A DNA stretch of 46,743 nt from an uncultured Clostridium sp. (GCF_937920395.1 NZ_CALEVF010000063.1:1-46743); one strand, 5' to 3'. Shown: positions 1 through 9,535, counted from the first letter of the stretch. Numbers and translations are program-made. The notes: a model not told the origin generated them from the sequence alone.

Positions 1-796
1 AACTCCCCATAGATATAACAATAGGAAGAAATAGAGCAGAAAACACTGCAGCTTTAACTGATGCGCTTCTCATTTTACCTGCATCTAGTTTAAACTCTTT
101 TAGATTTTCTTCTTCCCTTACAAGAGTTTTAGTAGTTTTAGCCCCTGATATCTCTTCACTAAAATCTGCAGTTAATCGTGAATTTAATTTTCTAACACCT
201 CTATATGATTTAAGAATCTTCTTTTGAAAATACATTCCTATTAAAAAGAGAACTGGTACCACACTCATGCATATAATAGTTAATCCTACATTATTATAAA
301 GCATTACTCCTATAAATCCACCCATCATAACTAATGCCCATACCATGTCAATTAGTCCCCATGATATTATTTCACTAAGTTTTGTTATATCAGAGGTCAT
401 TCTTGCCATAAGCCATCCAACAGATGATGTATCATAATATGAAAAAGAAAGCTCCTGAAGCCTTTTAAATCCAATTTTTCTTATATGATATGCTAAGTGT
501 GTTTCTATTTTTCCAGCATGCATTATAAATGATCTTACAGTTAGTCCTTGAATAACAATAACAACAAAATATACCAATGCAAATGTAGTAAGCCCATCTA
601 TAGTTTTTTTAACTATAAAATTGTCAATTGCATACTTTGTTAGTAGTGGCATTACTACATCTATACCTGCCACTCCAACCATTAAAAGTGCTAAAAATAT
701 AAGTCCATTTTTGAATTCTGACAGGTATTTAAAAAGTTTTCTCCATATACCTATATCTATCTTTTGAGTTGATTTGATTTTATCTATTCTATCCAT
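1..796 (-). CDS. ABC transporter permease/ATP-binding protein, partial (runs off left edge)
   Basis: The reading frame is open from an ATG at 796 to the window edge, giving about 265 residues with no stop. It starts MDRIDKIKSTQK and continues through hydrophobic segments and the polar loops typical of an ABC exporter membrane domain, for example the stretch HAGKIETHLAYHIRKIGF. The nucleotide-binding domain would lie outside the window. An AGGCAGG-like ribosome site precedes the ATG, and the start is 15 bases after the stop of the upstream ABC half-transporter at 812-2614, so the two are surely co-transcribed. The pair most likely forms a heterodimeric multidrug-type exporter, with this subunit as the BmrD/LmrD-like partner. 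That assignment is inferred from gene order, since the ATPase motifs are not visible. Confidence 0.88.
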   Translation of the reverse strand, partial: MDRIDKIKSTQKIDIGIWRKLFKYLSEFKNGLIFLALLMVGVAGIDVVMPLLTKYAIDNFIVKKTIDGLTTFALVYFVVIVIQGLTVRSFIMHAGKIETHLAYHIRKIGFKRLQELSFSYYDTSSVGWLMARMTSDITKLSEIISWGLIDMVWALVMMGGFIGVMLYNNVGLTIICMSVVPVLFLIGMYFQKKILKSYRGVRKLNSRLTADFSEEISGAKTTKTLVREEENLKEFKLDAGKMRSASVKAAVFSALFLPIVISMGS

Positions 797-811
797 AATA
801 TTACCTGCCTT

Positions 812-2614
812 TTACTCATAACTTACTAACGTATCATCCGTAAAATCATCAATATTGGTCTGTATATCCCATATTCTTTTATATATACCATCTTTTTTAA
901 TAAGCATTTCATGGGTGCCTATGTTTTCAATCTTTCCATGATTTAATACTATTATTTTATCTGCATCCATTACTGTTGAAATTCTGTGAGAAATTATAAA
1001 TGTAGTACTGTTTTTACTCTTCTTTTTCAGTTTTCCCCTTATGATTCTATCAGTTTCAGAATCCACTGCACTTAATGAATCATCAAATATTAGTATTGGC
1101 ATATCTTTAAGAAGGGTTCTTGCTATTGCCACCCTTTGCCTTTGTCCTCCTGATAATGTAACACCTTTTTCTCCAACAACAGTATCATACCCCTTCTCAA
1201 AGGTCGTTATAACATTATGTACAGCAGCTACAGTTGCTGCACTATATATTTCTATATTTTTTGAATGTATCTTAGCCATTTTAATATTTTCCTTTATAGT
1301 TCTCGAATAAAGAAAAGGTTCTTGGAGCACTATACCTACATTCCCTCTCATATGTTTTCTTTCTATATCCTTAAGTTCAACTCCATCAATTTTTATAGAT
1401 CCACTATTATAGTCATAAAGCCTTAACAAAAGATGTACTAGTGACGACTTACCTGAACCTGTTGGCCCAACAATAGCAACTGTTTCGCCTTGCTTTACAT
1501 TGAAAGTTAAATCTTTTAGTATCGCGTGGCCTTTCTCGTATTCAAAGCATACATTTTCAAAACTTATATCCCCTTTGATTTCACTCTTAAGAGCCTTTCC
1601 GTATTCCTTTTCCACTGAAACATCAAGAATTTTTGTTATCCTCTTAAGTGACACTGACATTTTACCCATATCAGTTAAAACTCTACCAAGTTGCCTTACT
1701 GGCCACAATAACATTCCTTCATAAGTATTAAATACCACCAAAGTACCCAAACTTATTACACCAGTAACTGCAAAATAAATACCTGAAACCAAAACTAGAC
1801 CAATTTGAGTCATACAAAGTATATCAGATGATGACCAATAAATTGATTCTAGTTTTACCAATTTGAAATTTAAATCTCTATATTTTTTATTTTCCTTTTC
1901 ATATTTTTCAATTTCAAAATTCTGTCTTCCAAATGCTTTTACAACTCTAACTCCACTTAAATTTTCTTGTAGAATCGTAGTTAAAACACCCTCTTGTTCA
2001 TCTGCTTTTTCAAAAGTACTTTTTATTTTATAAAAAAACACATATGAGAATATAAAAATAATTGGTACTATTACCATGGCAATAATCGTCATATTTTTAT
2101 TAAGTGACAACATCATTATTATTGCGAAAACTACTATAAAAAATGCTCTTCCTATTTCCACCATTTGCGTTGCAAAAAACTTTCTAACAGTTTCTACATC
2201 GGAGGTACATCTTTGAATAAGATCGCCCGATTCCGCTTTAACATGATACTCATATGGTAGATTTTGAATATGATCATAAAGTTTTACTCTCATGTTTTTT
2301 GATATATTTTCAGCAGCACGAGCAGAAAAATTTCCACTCAAAAACAAGAAAATACCTCTTATACATGTTAATGTTACAAGACTTAATGCACAAATCCATA
2401 AATTTGTTATAAGTGCCTGTTTACCACCTACTGCCATAATTAGCTTTTGCAGAGGTTTTATCACATCCATTGGTTTATTCCCTATTACTGAATCTATTGT
2501 TATTTTTATAATCAAAGGCTCAATCATTGCTACAAATGTTGCTGCTGCTATAGAAAGTATTGCTGCAACATATAAGACTCTATTACCTTTAGTTAAATTT
2601 ATTAATTTATTCAT
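812..2614 (-). CDS. ABC exporter half-transporter, BmrC/LmrC-like subunit with degenerate ATPase site
   Basis: A 600-residue fused membrane-plus-ATPase half-transporter. The N-terminal ~320 residues hold about six membrane helices. The ATPase domain shows Walker A GPTGSGKSS near residue 383, the signature LSGGQRQR near 488, Walker B ILIFDDSLSAVD near 506 and the H-loop ISHR near 543. The residue after the Walker B aspartate is Asp, not the catalytic Glu. This is the mark of the degenerate-site subunit of heterodimeric exporters such as BmrC/BmrD, LmrC/LmrD and TM287/288. The start is set at 2614 because GAGGAG lies 8 bases upstream; an in-frame ATG 16 codons earlier has no good site. The partner gene follows directly. 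The substrate cannot be told from sequence. Confidence 0.93.
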   Translation of the reverse strand: MNKLINLTKGNRVLYVAAILSIAAATFVAMIEPLIIKITIDSVIGNKPMDVIKPLQKLIMAVGGKQALITNLWICALSLVTLTCIRGIFLFLSGNFSARAAENISKNMRVKLYDHIQNLPYEYHVKAESGDLIQRCTSDVETVRKFFATQMVEIGRAFFIVVFAIIMMLSLNKNMTIIAMVIVPIIFIFSYVFFYKIKSTFEKADEQEGVLTTILQENLSGVRVVKAFGRQNFEIEKYEKENKKYRDLNFKLVKLESIYWSSSDILCMTQIGLVLVSGIYFAVTGVISLGTLVVFNTYEGMLLWPVRQLGRVLTDMGKMSVSLKRITKILDVSVEKEYGKALKSEIKGDISFENVCFEYEKGHAILKDLTFNVKQGETVAIVGPTGSGKSSLVHLLLRLYDYNSGSIKIDGVELKDIERKHMRGNVGIVLQEPFLYSRTIKENIKMAKIHSKNIEIYSAATVAAVHNVITTFEKGYDTVVGEKGVTLSGGQRQRVAIARTLLKDMPILIFDDSLSAVDSETDRIIRGKLKKKSKNSTTFIISHRISTVMDADKIIVLNHGKIENIGTHEMLIKKDGIYKRIWDIQTNIDDFTDDTLVSYE

Positions 2615-2696
2615 ACGATTTATCTCCTCGGCTTTACCAAGTACATGATGAAAATACATCAATACTTACTTTTTAATTAAATCATCTCCTGCGGAG

Positions 2697-2717
2697 CTGA
2701 AGTATTAACGACTTCAG
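2697..2717 (-). promoter_or_regulatory. Inverted repeat in the leader of the ABC exporter genes
   Basis: A perfect 7-base inverted repeat, CTGAAGT / ACTTCAG with a 7-base spacer, lies about 85 bases upstream of the exporter start. No U-tract follows, so it is not a terminator. It could be an operator or an mRNA leader hairpin. In the exporter mRNA sense a CCTCCTT stretch (complement of 2718-2724) sits just before it, and CTCCGCAGGAGATG (a tiny hairpin over a ribosome-site-like GGAG) just after it. The function is inferred only. Confidence 0.4.
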
Positions 2718-2773
2718 AAGGAGGTTTATATTTACACTTAAGTTTTCTATTTATTAGAGTATGTAACTCCAAC

Positions 2774-3610
2774 TTATAAAAGTGGGGTCCTTTCCTTCTG
2801 AAATGCCGTTAAATACTTTCGTGTTTCCTCCTCAGTGCTAGTATACGCCTCCGTCATTTTACCTTTAAAGTCATCACCATTTGTACAAAATTCTGGAATC
2901 CCAAGTGTCCTAATAACTTCATGTTTAACTTCTGGTGTTATATACGAAAATGTCATATTTAGAACGTCTTCATCCATTCTATCAGAGTTTTCAAATTCTC
3001 GTTTTAAATCTTCTATAGTTCTTCTCGACCTACGATGTATCTTTGCTTTTCTCTTAACCTGTTCCCCTTCACTACCGCTTCTTAGAGTTCTAAGTGCTTT
3101 CAAAAAATCATCTTTATCCATACCTCTAAGTTTTAAAATTACAAAGGGATCCTTATCAAATTCAATTCCAAGCATATAATGAACCGCTGCTATATGCTTA
3201 CATGGATTTGCAAAACCTGAGCATGAACATTCACTTAGTAAATGTATTTGTTTTTTAGGAAAAAGAGATACCCCTCCTTCTTTAAAAGCTTCTTCTATAT
3301 TTTCTGGCATTTCACCATTCAAAAGCTTAGCACAAAAAATAGCTTTTTTTACCATTACATTCATTATTTTTTTCCACTGTTCCTTGGTAAAAGCACTTAT
3401 TTTTATATTTACTTTATAAGGTTCTTCGTTACTACCTTGAACCATTGCATTTATTTCTCCTGTGCAAAAATCTAAACTCAGTACATTGCCCTCTCTTGCA
3501 CATTCACGTCCGCTGTCAATCGTCGAACTTGCTGTAAAACTTGAAATTGCATTATTCCATTTTTTAGACCACCAATTACTTCCAAATTCATTTCTTATTC
3601 TTCCAGTCAC
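2774..3610 (-). CDS. SWIM zinc-finger protein
   Basis: A 278-residue protein. The central SWIM motif, CSCSGFANPCKHIAAVHY near residues 127-145, gives the CxCxnCxH zinc-binding pattern. The N-terminus has the FGSNWWSKKWNNAI segment common in bacterial SWIM proteins, and the region before the motif carries a Lys/Arg-rich strand-helix pattern. A basic stretch (KRKAKIHRRSRR) follows around residue 195. The chosen start is GTG at 3610 with AAGGAG 10 bases upstream; an in-frame TTG at 3649 has no visible site. The SNF2 ATPase gene ends 75 bases upstream on the same strand. SWIM proteins and SNF2 ATPases of this type are often neighbours, which suggests a joint DNA or chromatin-like role, but the substrate is unknown. 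Confidence 0.85.
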   Translation of the reverse strand: MTGRIRNEFGSNWWSKKWNNAISSFTASSTIDSGRECAREGNVLSLDFCTGEINAMVQGSNEEPYKVNIKISAFTKEQWKKIMNVMVKKAIFCAKLLNGEMPENIEEAFKEGGVSLFPKKQIHLLSECSCSGFANPCKHIAAVHYMLGIEFDKDPFVILKLRGMDKDDFLKALRTLRSGSEGEQVKRKAKIHRRSRRTIEDLKREFENSDRMDEDVLNMTFSYITPEVKHEVIRTLGIPEFCTNGDDFKGKMTEAYTSTEEETRKYLTAFQKERTPLL

Positions 3611-3685
3611 GAAGTTACATCTCCTTGCATATATACATGCAAATAACAACCATAAAAAAATCTTTTTGATTGTTATCTGTGAATT

Positions 3686-6600
3686 TTATGCTTTATTATT
3701 ATGCTCTAATACAAATAACTCGCGAAGCTCCTTATTGCTCATCTCTGATATCCAATTTTCATTTGTTGACACTACACTTTCAGCAAGTGCCTGTTTTCGC
3801 TCTAACATCTCATCTATTTTCTCCTCAAGAGTTCCCATACATATGAATTTATGCACATGTACATTTTTAAGTTGCCCTATTCTAAACGCTCTATCCGTTG
3901 CCTGGTTTTCCACAGCTGGATTCCACCATCTATCAAAATGGAATACATGATTAGCTTTTGTTAAGTTTAAACCAAGTCCTCCAGCTTTTAATGATAATAT
4001 AAATACCATAGGCTCACCACTGTCATTTTGAAATATATTGATTAATTCTTCTCTTTTCTTTCTGCTCGTTCCTCCATGTAAAAAGAGTGTCTTTACTCCT
4101 AATTTTTTCTCAATCTCAGACTCCAATATGTGTCCCATTTCTGCAAATTGAGTAAATACTAGTGACCTATCTCCTTCTGCTATAACAATTTCTAGCATTT
4201 CGAGTAACCTTTCAAGTTTTCCAGACCGCCCCTCAATTTCGCCATTATCCTTTAAAAACTGTACAGGATGATTACAAATTTGCTTGAATTTTGTTAATGA
4301 AGAAATAATAAGACCTCTCCTTTGAATTCCCTCAGAGTTATCTATTTTATTTAAACAATCCTTCACTACAGCTTGATATAAAGTAGCTTGCTCCTTTGTT
4401 AAAGATGCATATTCCTTTGTTTCAATTTTTTCTGGTAGATCTCGAATAATATTTGTATCAGTTTTAAGTCTTCGTAATACAAATGGTGAAATTATTTTTT
4501 TCAATTTATTACTTTTTTTAGTATCTCCATCTCTCTCTATTGGAACTGCAAACTCACTTCTAAATGTTGACCAATTGTATAGATACCCTTTATTTAAAAA
4601 GTCCATAATAGACCATAAATCCGAAAGTCTATTTTCAACCGGTGTTCCTGTTAATGCAACTTTATATTCTGCTTTAAGAGTTTTGATATACTGAGTTTGT
4701 TTTGAAGCGCTATTTTTAATATTTTGAGCTTCATCTAATATAATTCCTGCCCATTCTTCCTTTTGAAATAAATCCCTGTCTCTTACTATTAGCGCATAGG
4801 TTGTAATCACAACCTCATTTTTATGTATTTCTTTGCTAAAAGTTTCGTAACTCCACCTACTATTTCCGTGATGAATTGCAGATTTAAGACCTGGTGCAAA
4901 CTTTTCAATTTCTCTTTCCCAATTTCCTACAACAGATGTAGGGCAAATTATTAATGTTGGTTTATCTGTTAAACCTTTTTCCCGCTCATAAAGCATAAGG
5001 CATATACTTTGCACTGTTTTTCCTAGCCCCATATCATCAGCAAGGCATGCCCCTATACCATGGTTTCTAAGAAACGTTAGCCATGAAAAGCCTCTCTTTT
5101 GATACTCACGAAGAGTACCTCTAAACCCAGAAGGAACATCAACTTGCTTTATATTGTTCAAATTAAATAATTTTTCAAAAAAATGTCCAACAGCCTCTTG
5201 ATTATCCATATTATCAACACTAACTCCAGGTATTATTTCTTCATCACTTAAGTTAAGCCTTAATAATTCTCCCACTGGAATCTTTCCATTTAGCCCCTTG
5301 TTAATTTTCATCTTAGCAAGTGACTTAATTTGATGTATATCAACCTGTACCCACTGACCTCTTAACTGAATAAATGGCACCTTAAGATTTGAAATTTTTT
5401 CAAATTCTTTCTCACTTATTTCATTACCATTTAACGCCAGTTTCCAATCATATTCAAGAATAGTATCCATATTAAATGTACTTTTTACAGCTAAATTAGT
5501 ATTAGTTGTGTGGTTTTTGTCTTTTAATTTAACAGAAAGCCTTGAAGGTTTTTTCCACCAAGATGGTGTAATAATGCCAAAACCTTTCTCCTTCAAAAAA
5601 TAAGCTGATTCCCTTAAGAATGAATAGGCTTCCTCCTCTGATAACTTGCATTCAATTGGCACTGCATCATAAAGGCTTCTTTCAATAGGAATAAATACCT
5701 TCGATGCTACTGCTAAATCTTCAAGCAACCTCTCTTGAGGATTATTAAATTTTTTATTTAAATATGTTATTGTATCAACCGACTCTTCAAAAATCATCTT
5801 TGCTGGTAGCATAAGGCTAAGATCATCCTTATCTTGAAGCAAATACTCTATTGTCCAATCTTCTTCTCGACTTGGTGGATTAACCTTAAAACATGTTCTA
5901 AATTTAAAGTTATTATTTTTAATCTTTATAGGTTCTATCCACTTCTTATATTCTTTTAACATTTTAATCTGATCACTTTTGGAAGTAGGCATCTCTGGTA
6001 ATTTCGAGAAAAGAGAACGCATCCAATCACTACTTAAATCACTTAAATTATCCTCTAAATGATTAGTATCATTATTTATACCAATGCAACTACTTCTAAC
6101 CATACTATCAATCATAGAATCCATAAAATTGCTTACCAATTTAGTACTATTTGTGTATACAAATTCTTGACTTTCTAGGTTGAAATATGCTTTGCAAGTT
6201 ACAGGCATATTGCTGCATAAAATCTTTTTTTTATCAATAAATTCAGGATCACTTGTATGCCATCTCCACTGAGAATTCACTTTTTTATTTACCCGATCAA
6301 TAGTTAATGATGGTAAATATTTATGTTTTATTATTAGCTCAGCTGTAAATTTAGCTACTATAATCCAAAACCTTAATTCCCTTGATATCTCAACTTCGTA
6401 AAGGTTATTTCTATCTATATTTAAAATCATATCAAATGCATCCAAATTATTAAAAGTTATCCCCCTAATTTCCCTCTTAAGAAGATTCTTAGATTCAAAG
6501 TCATATTTATATTTTCCATGTTTTATGTCTATTGCTTGATCTTTAATAATGCTTCGTAATTCAATAACTGAAGACATTTTTTCATATAGTGGAAGTGCAT

Positions 6601-6709
6601 TTTTAGGTTTCCTACCTCTTCTTGTACACTTAGTTTCGCCACTTTCGCCCCACAATATAAATGTATGCATACTTTCTGTAGTTTCTATCCATCCGCCATT
6701 TAATATCAA
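3686..6709 (-). CDS. SNF2-family DNA-dependent ATPase (DEAD/H-like helicase)
   Basis: A 1007-residue Swi2/Snf2-type ATPase. The N-terminal ~500 residues match the extended region of bacterial SNF2 proteins (DUF3670-like). The ATPase core follows: motif I DDMGLGKT near 556, motif II DEAQ near 658, motif III LTGTPVENRLSDLWS near 690, and the second RecA lobe with SLKAGGLGLNLTKA and NQATDRAFRIGQ near 940. The start is TTG at 6709 with GAGGGTG 8 bases upstream; the first ATG, at codon 14, lacks a site. It is followed by the SWIM gene and is divergent from cheV. The family translocates on double-stranded DNA and remodels protein-DNA complexes. The cellular role in clostridia is not established. 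Confidence 0.93.
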   Translation of the reverse strand: MILNGGWIETTESMHTFILWGESGETKCTRRGRKPKNALPLYEKMSSVIELRSIIKDQAIDIKHGKYKYDFESKNLLKREIRGITFNNLDAFDMILNIDRNNLYEVEISRELRFWIIVAKFTAELIIKHKYLPSLTIDRVNKKVNSQWRWHTSDPEFIDKKKILCSNMPVTCKAYFNLESQEFVYTNSTKLVSNFMDSMIDSMVRSSCIGINNDTNHLEDNLSDLSSDWMRSLFSKLPEMPTSKSDQIKMLKEYKKWIEPIKIKNNNFKFRTCFKVNPPSREEDWTIEYLLQDKDDLSLMLPAKMIFEESVDTITYLNKKFNNPQERLLEDLAVASKVFIPIERSLYDAVPIECKLSEEEAYSFLRESAYFLKEKGFGIITPSWWKKPSRLSVKLKDKNHTTNTNLAVKSTFNMDTILEYDWKLALNGNEISEKEFEKISNLKVPFIQLRGQWVQVDIHQIKSLAKMKINKGLNGKIPVGELLRLNLSDEEIIPGVSVDNMDNQEAVGHFFEKLFNLNNIKQVDVPSGFRGTLREYQKRGFSWLTFLRNHGIGACLADDMGLGKTVQSICLMLYEREKGLTDKPTLIICPTSVVGNWEREIEKFAPGLKSAIHHGNSRWSYETFSKEIHKNEVVITTYALIVRDRDLFQKEEWAGIILDEAQNIKNSASKQTQYIKTLKAEYKVALTGTPVENRLSDLWSIMDFLNKGYLYNWSTFRSEFAVPIERDGDTKKSNKLKKIISPFVLRRLKTDTNIIRDLPEKIETKEYASLTKEQATLYQAVVKDCLNKIDNSEGIQRRGLIISSLTKFKQICNHPVQFLKDNGEIEGRSGKLERLLEMLEIVIAEGDRSLVFTQFAEMGHILESEIEKKLGVKTLFLHGGTSRKKREELINIFQNDSGEPMVFILSLKAGGLGLNLTKANHVFHFDRWWNPAVENQATDRAFRIGQLKNVHVHKFICMGTLEEKIDEMLERKQALAESVVSTNENWISEMSNKELRELFVLEHNNKA

Positions 6710-6926
6710 ATTTACTTCACCCTCTAAATAATACTGTAAACATTTTTCTACGTACTATACAGTTTACCATATTTAGCTTAAGAATTTCACTTTTATATTC
6801 TATTTTATTATTTTAAATTCAACTTTTCATTTAAATGTAAAGTTATATGAGTTCTGTTCGAGATATTAAGTACATATGATTTTTGTGAAATAATATCTTT
6901 ATACCTATTTGAAAGTGAGGAAAAAT

Positions 6927-7835
6927 ATGAATACTAATAATATACTCTTAGAATCTGGGACTGGCGAGGTTGAAATACTTGAATTTATTATAAATAATAA
7001 ATTTTATGCAATTAATATTATAAAAGTTAAAGAGGTAATACATGCAACCAATTTAACTAAACTCCCTGAGTCACATCCTGCCATAGCAGGACTTACGCTA
7101 TATAGAGATAAAATAATAACCTTAATTGACTTAAAATACGTTTTAGAGAAACAACATAAAAACGAAATTGAATCACCAATCATTCTGTGTGAATTTAATA
7201 AAATTGAAGTAGCCTTTAGCATTGATAGTATCGTAGGTGTTCACCGTATTAAATGGGATCAAATAACAAAACCAGATGATATATCTACTAATTCACTAGT
7301 TATAGGAAATATTGTTTTAAGCAATAAAATAATATTAATGCTAGATTTTGAAAAGATAATCACTGATATCAGTCCTGCTACCGGAATTAGTGAAGATAGG
7401 ATCATTGATATAGATTATAAAGATAGGTCTAATGTTAAACTAGTACTCGCAGATGACTCTCCTTTAATTAGAAAATTATTAAATGATACTCTTATTAAAG
7501 CTGGCTTTGTTAACTTAAAAATATTTGATGATGGAAAGCAAGCTTTAGATTATTTATTGAATTTAGTCTCAAAAAAAGGAATCAACTTTATGGAAGATGT
7601 GCAAGTTCTTATAACTGACATTGAAATGCCTCAAATGGATGGTCATACTTTAACACGTAAAATTAAAGAACATGTTATTCTAAGAAAATTGCCAGTTATT
7701 TTATTCTCCTCATTAATTACAAGTGATTTAAAACATAAAGGTGATGCAGTTGGCGCGGATGCTCAACTTAGTAAACCTGAAATAGCTGAACTTGTATCTC
7801 GCATTGATGGATTTACAAACAAGCCTATTAAATAA
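6927..7835 (+). CDS. cheV: Chemotaxis coupling protein CheV (CheW domain plus receiver domain)
   Basis: A 302-residue two-domain protein. Residues ~10-155 form a CheW-like domain (EILEFIINNKFYAINIIKVKEVI), which couples receptors to CheA. Residues ~170-300 form a response-regulator receiver domain with the acidic pair ADDSP near 172, the phospho-acceptor aspartate in TDIEMP near 231, and the conserved Lys in LSKPE. In the known family, phosphorylation of the receiver tunes receptor adaptation. The start is ATG 6927 with GTGAGG 6 bases upstream; a TTG six codons earlier has no site. It stands alone here; no other che genes are in the window, though motAB lies at 42-44 kb. Confidence 0.95.
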   Translation: MNTNNILLESGTGEVEILEFIINNKFYAINIIKVKEVIHATNLTKLPESHPAIAGLTLYRDKIITLIDLKYVLEKQHKNEIESPIILCEFNKIEVAFSIDSIVGVHRIKWDQITKPDDISTNSLVIGNIVLSNKIILMLDFEKIITDISPATGISEDRIIDIDYKDRSNVKLVLADDSPLIRKLLNDTLIKAGFVNLKIFDDGKQALDYLLNLVSKKGINFMEDVQVLITDIEMPQMDGHTLTRKIKEHVILRKLPVILFSSLITSDLKHKGDAVGADAQLSKPEIAELVSRIDGFTNKPIK

Positions 7836-7915
7836 TTTTTTTTATATGCGTATTTTTTTTCATTTAAATCCCCATACTATAATTATACCAATAAGAACTT
7901 AAGGAGGAATTTAAA

Positions 7916-8104
7916 ATGGAAAAGAATGCAAAACAACACGTTCAAGACGTTTGTCAACAACTTCAAACTTCAGCTACTTGTTTAACTGATGCGGTGAACA
8001 CAGTGGAAAAAGCAGAAAATAAAGAGCAAATTCAGAATACTTTAAATCAGGTTCAATCTGCATTACAAGCTGCTAATACTACACTCTCAAATTACAAAGA
8101 ATAG
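7916..8104 (+). CDS. Small Gln/Asn-rich helical protein, function unknown
   Basis: A 62-residue protein with an excellent ribosome site (AAGGAGG, about 8 bases before the ATG), followed by a strong terminator. It is rich in Gln, Asn, Ala and Thr, has two cysteines (residues 13 and 22), and shows a heptad-like spacing of hydrophobic residues, so it is probably one or two amphipathic helices. It has no membrane segment and no signal peptide. It lies 80 bases downstream of cheV and may be its own unit or a cheV follower. I recognise no family and assign no function. Confidence 0.75.
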   Translation: MEKNAKQHVQDVCQQLQTSATCLTDAVNTVEKAENKEQIQNTLNQVQSALQAANTTLSNYKE

Positions 8105-8136
8105 TAAATATAAAATATATCTTCATTAATATTTTA

Positions 8137-8166
8137 AAAGGGGCTTGTTAAAAAACAAGCTCCTTT
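8137..8166. terminator. Bidirectional terminator between the 62-aa gene and the MATE gene
   Basis: Arms AAAGGGGCTTGTT (8137-8149) and AACAAGCTCCTTT (8154-8166) pair over 13 bases with one G-U. A T-rich tract follows on the + strand and an A/T-rich tract on the other side. It separates two convergent genes. Confidence 0.85.
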
Positions 8167-9535
8167 ATTTATTATAAAAATTAATATATTTTGAATACTG
8201 TGATACTTTATTGAATCTATAAATAAACAAAATAAACATAAGTAGAGCATCAATTCCCCATTGAAATGCAGTTATCCACCATATGGTTGTAACTTCATAT
8301 TTTAATACACTAATAAAATAATATGTTAAAGGTAGCCTTATAATCCAGCTTGTAAAACAACTAATAAAAAATGGGCTCTTTACATCACCTATCCCCTTTA
8401 ATGCTCCTGCAAATACTAATGATAAACCTATAAACGGCTGCTCTACTGCACCAATTGCAAGGCACTTTCCCGCTAAATAAGCAACTTTCTTCTCATTATT
8501 ATTTACAAATAAATTAACCAAAAAATTAGGCATGAATAAGAATATTATTGCAAATACACTCATCATAGCTACTGCGTAAAATGCACAATTAAACGCAACT
8601 TTTTTTGCTTGTTTATAATCTCTTTTCCCTACATTCATCCCAACTAAAGTAATAACCGCGATGCCAAACCCAATACTTGGCATAACTGAAATTCCCTCTA
8701 TCATGTTAGCTATTGCATCAGCTGCAAATGAAACACTCCCTGATTTAATTATAACTGCAACGCACATAAGCTTACTAATACTAAATGCTGCTTCTTCCAT
8801 GGAACATGGAATAGCAAGTACTAGTATTCTTTTAATATCAGTCAAACGTGCAGAAAAAATATAGAGTGGTTTAAACTTAACTTGTGATTTAAACACTGTA
8901 TAATAAAAACAAAAAACAAATCCACATAAATAAGCAACTGTAGATGCTATAGCTGACCCATCTACTCCCCTTGTATTAAACACAATGCCAAAAACCAGTA
9001 AATAATTCAAAATAATCTTTATAAAAAGTACAATTAAAGAACATATAAACGGTATGAACGTATTCCCATATCCTACTAAAATGGAATTTAAAAGCTTCAT
9101 ACTCATGAAAAAAAATAAGGCTACAGAATTTATCTTTATATATGAATATCCTATTTTAAGTATTTCATTTCTAGCCCCAAGTAAGTAAAGAAAATCTTTA
9201 CCAAAGAAAAAAACTACTATTGTAATTATTAAACTAAAACCAATTCCTAATATAAATCCTAGTGACGCAAATTTCTCAGCTATTTTATATTGCCCAGCAC
9301 CTACTAGTCTAGAAACCAGTGAAACACTACTTATACAAAATCCCTCTGTAATGAATACTTCAATAAATGCATTTGTTAAATTATTACTTAACCCCACAGC
9401 ACTTACTGCTATGTTACCCCCATATCTCCCTATCATCATTAAATCAAATATAGACATTAACGTATATATTGTTATCTCCGCAACTACAGGTAGCGAAGTA
9501 TTAAGTACTTCATTGGTTGTACACTTATTCAGCAT
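8165..9535 (-). CDS. MATE-family multidrug/cation antiporter
   Basis: A 456-residue integral membrane protein with about 12 hydrophobic segments in two similar halves, the MATE fold. Recognisable stretches include TLMSIFDLMMIGRYGG near residue 27 (the conserved first-helix region) and GFGIAVITLVGMNVGKRDYKQAKK near 285 (the matching second-half motif VGxNxGAxxxxxA). Members export cationic drugs and metabolites in exchange for H+ or Na+. The start ATG at 9535 has AGGAGG 10 bases upstream. It is a single-gene unit, divergent from the ger operon. The DinF/NorM subgroup and the substrate are not determined. Confidence 0.92.
   Translation of the reverse strand: MLNKCTTNEVLNTSLPVVAEITIYTLMSIFDLMMIGRYGGNIAVSAVGLSNNLTNAFIEVFITEGFCISSVSLVSRLVGAGQYKIAEKFASLGFILGIGFSLIITIVVFFFGKDFLYLLGARNEILKIGYSYIKINSVALFFFMSMKLLNSILVGYGNTFIPFICSLIVLFIKIILNYLLVFGIVFNTRGVDGSAIASTVAYLCGFVFCFYYTVFKSQVKFKPLYIFSARLTDIKRILVLAIPCSMEEAAFSISKLMCVAVIIKSGSVSFAADAIANMIEGISVMPSIGFGIAVITLVGMNVGKRDYKQAKKVAFNCAFYAVAMMSVFAIIFLFMPNFLVNLFVNNNEKKVAYLAGKCLAIGAVEQPFIGLSLVFAGALKGIGDVKSPFFISCFTSWIIRLPLTYYFISVLKYEVTTIWWITAFQWGIDALLMFILFIYRFNKVSQYSKYINFYNK

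Noticed and set aside
3462..3950. + strand open frame antisense to the SWIM and SNF2 genes
   Set aside because: It spans the junction of two well-supported genes on the other strand and has no family pattern or ribosome site.
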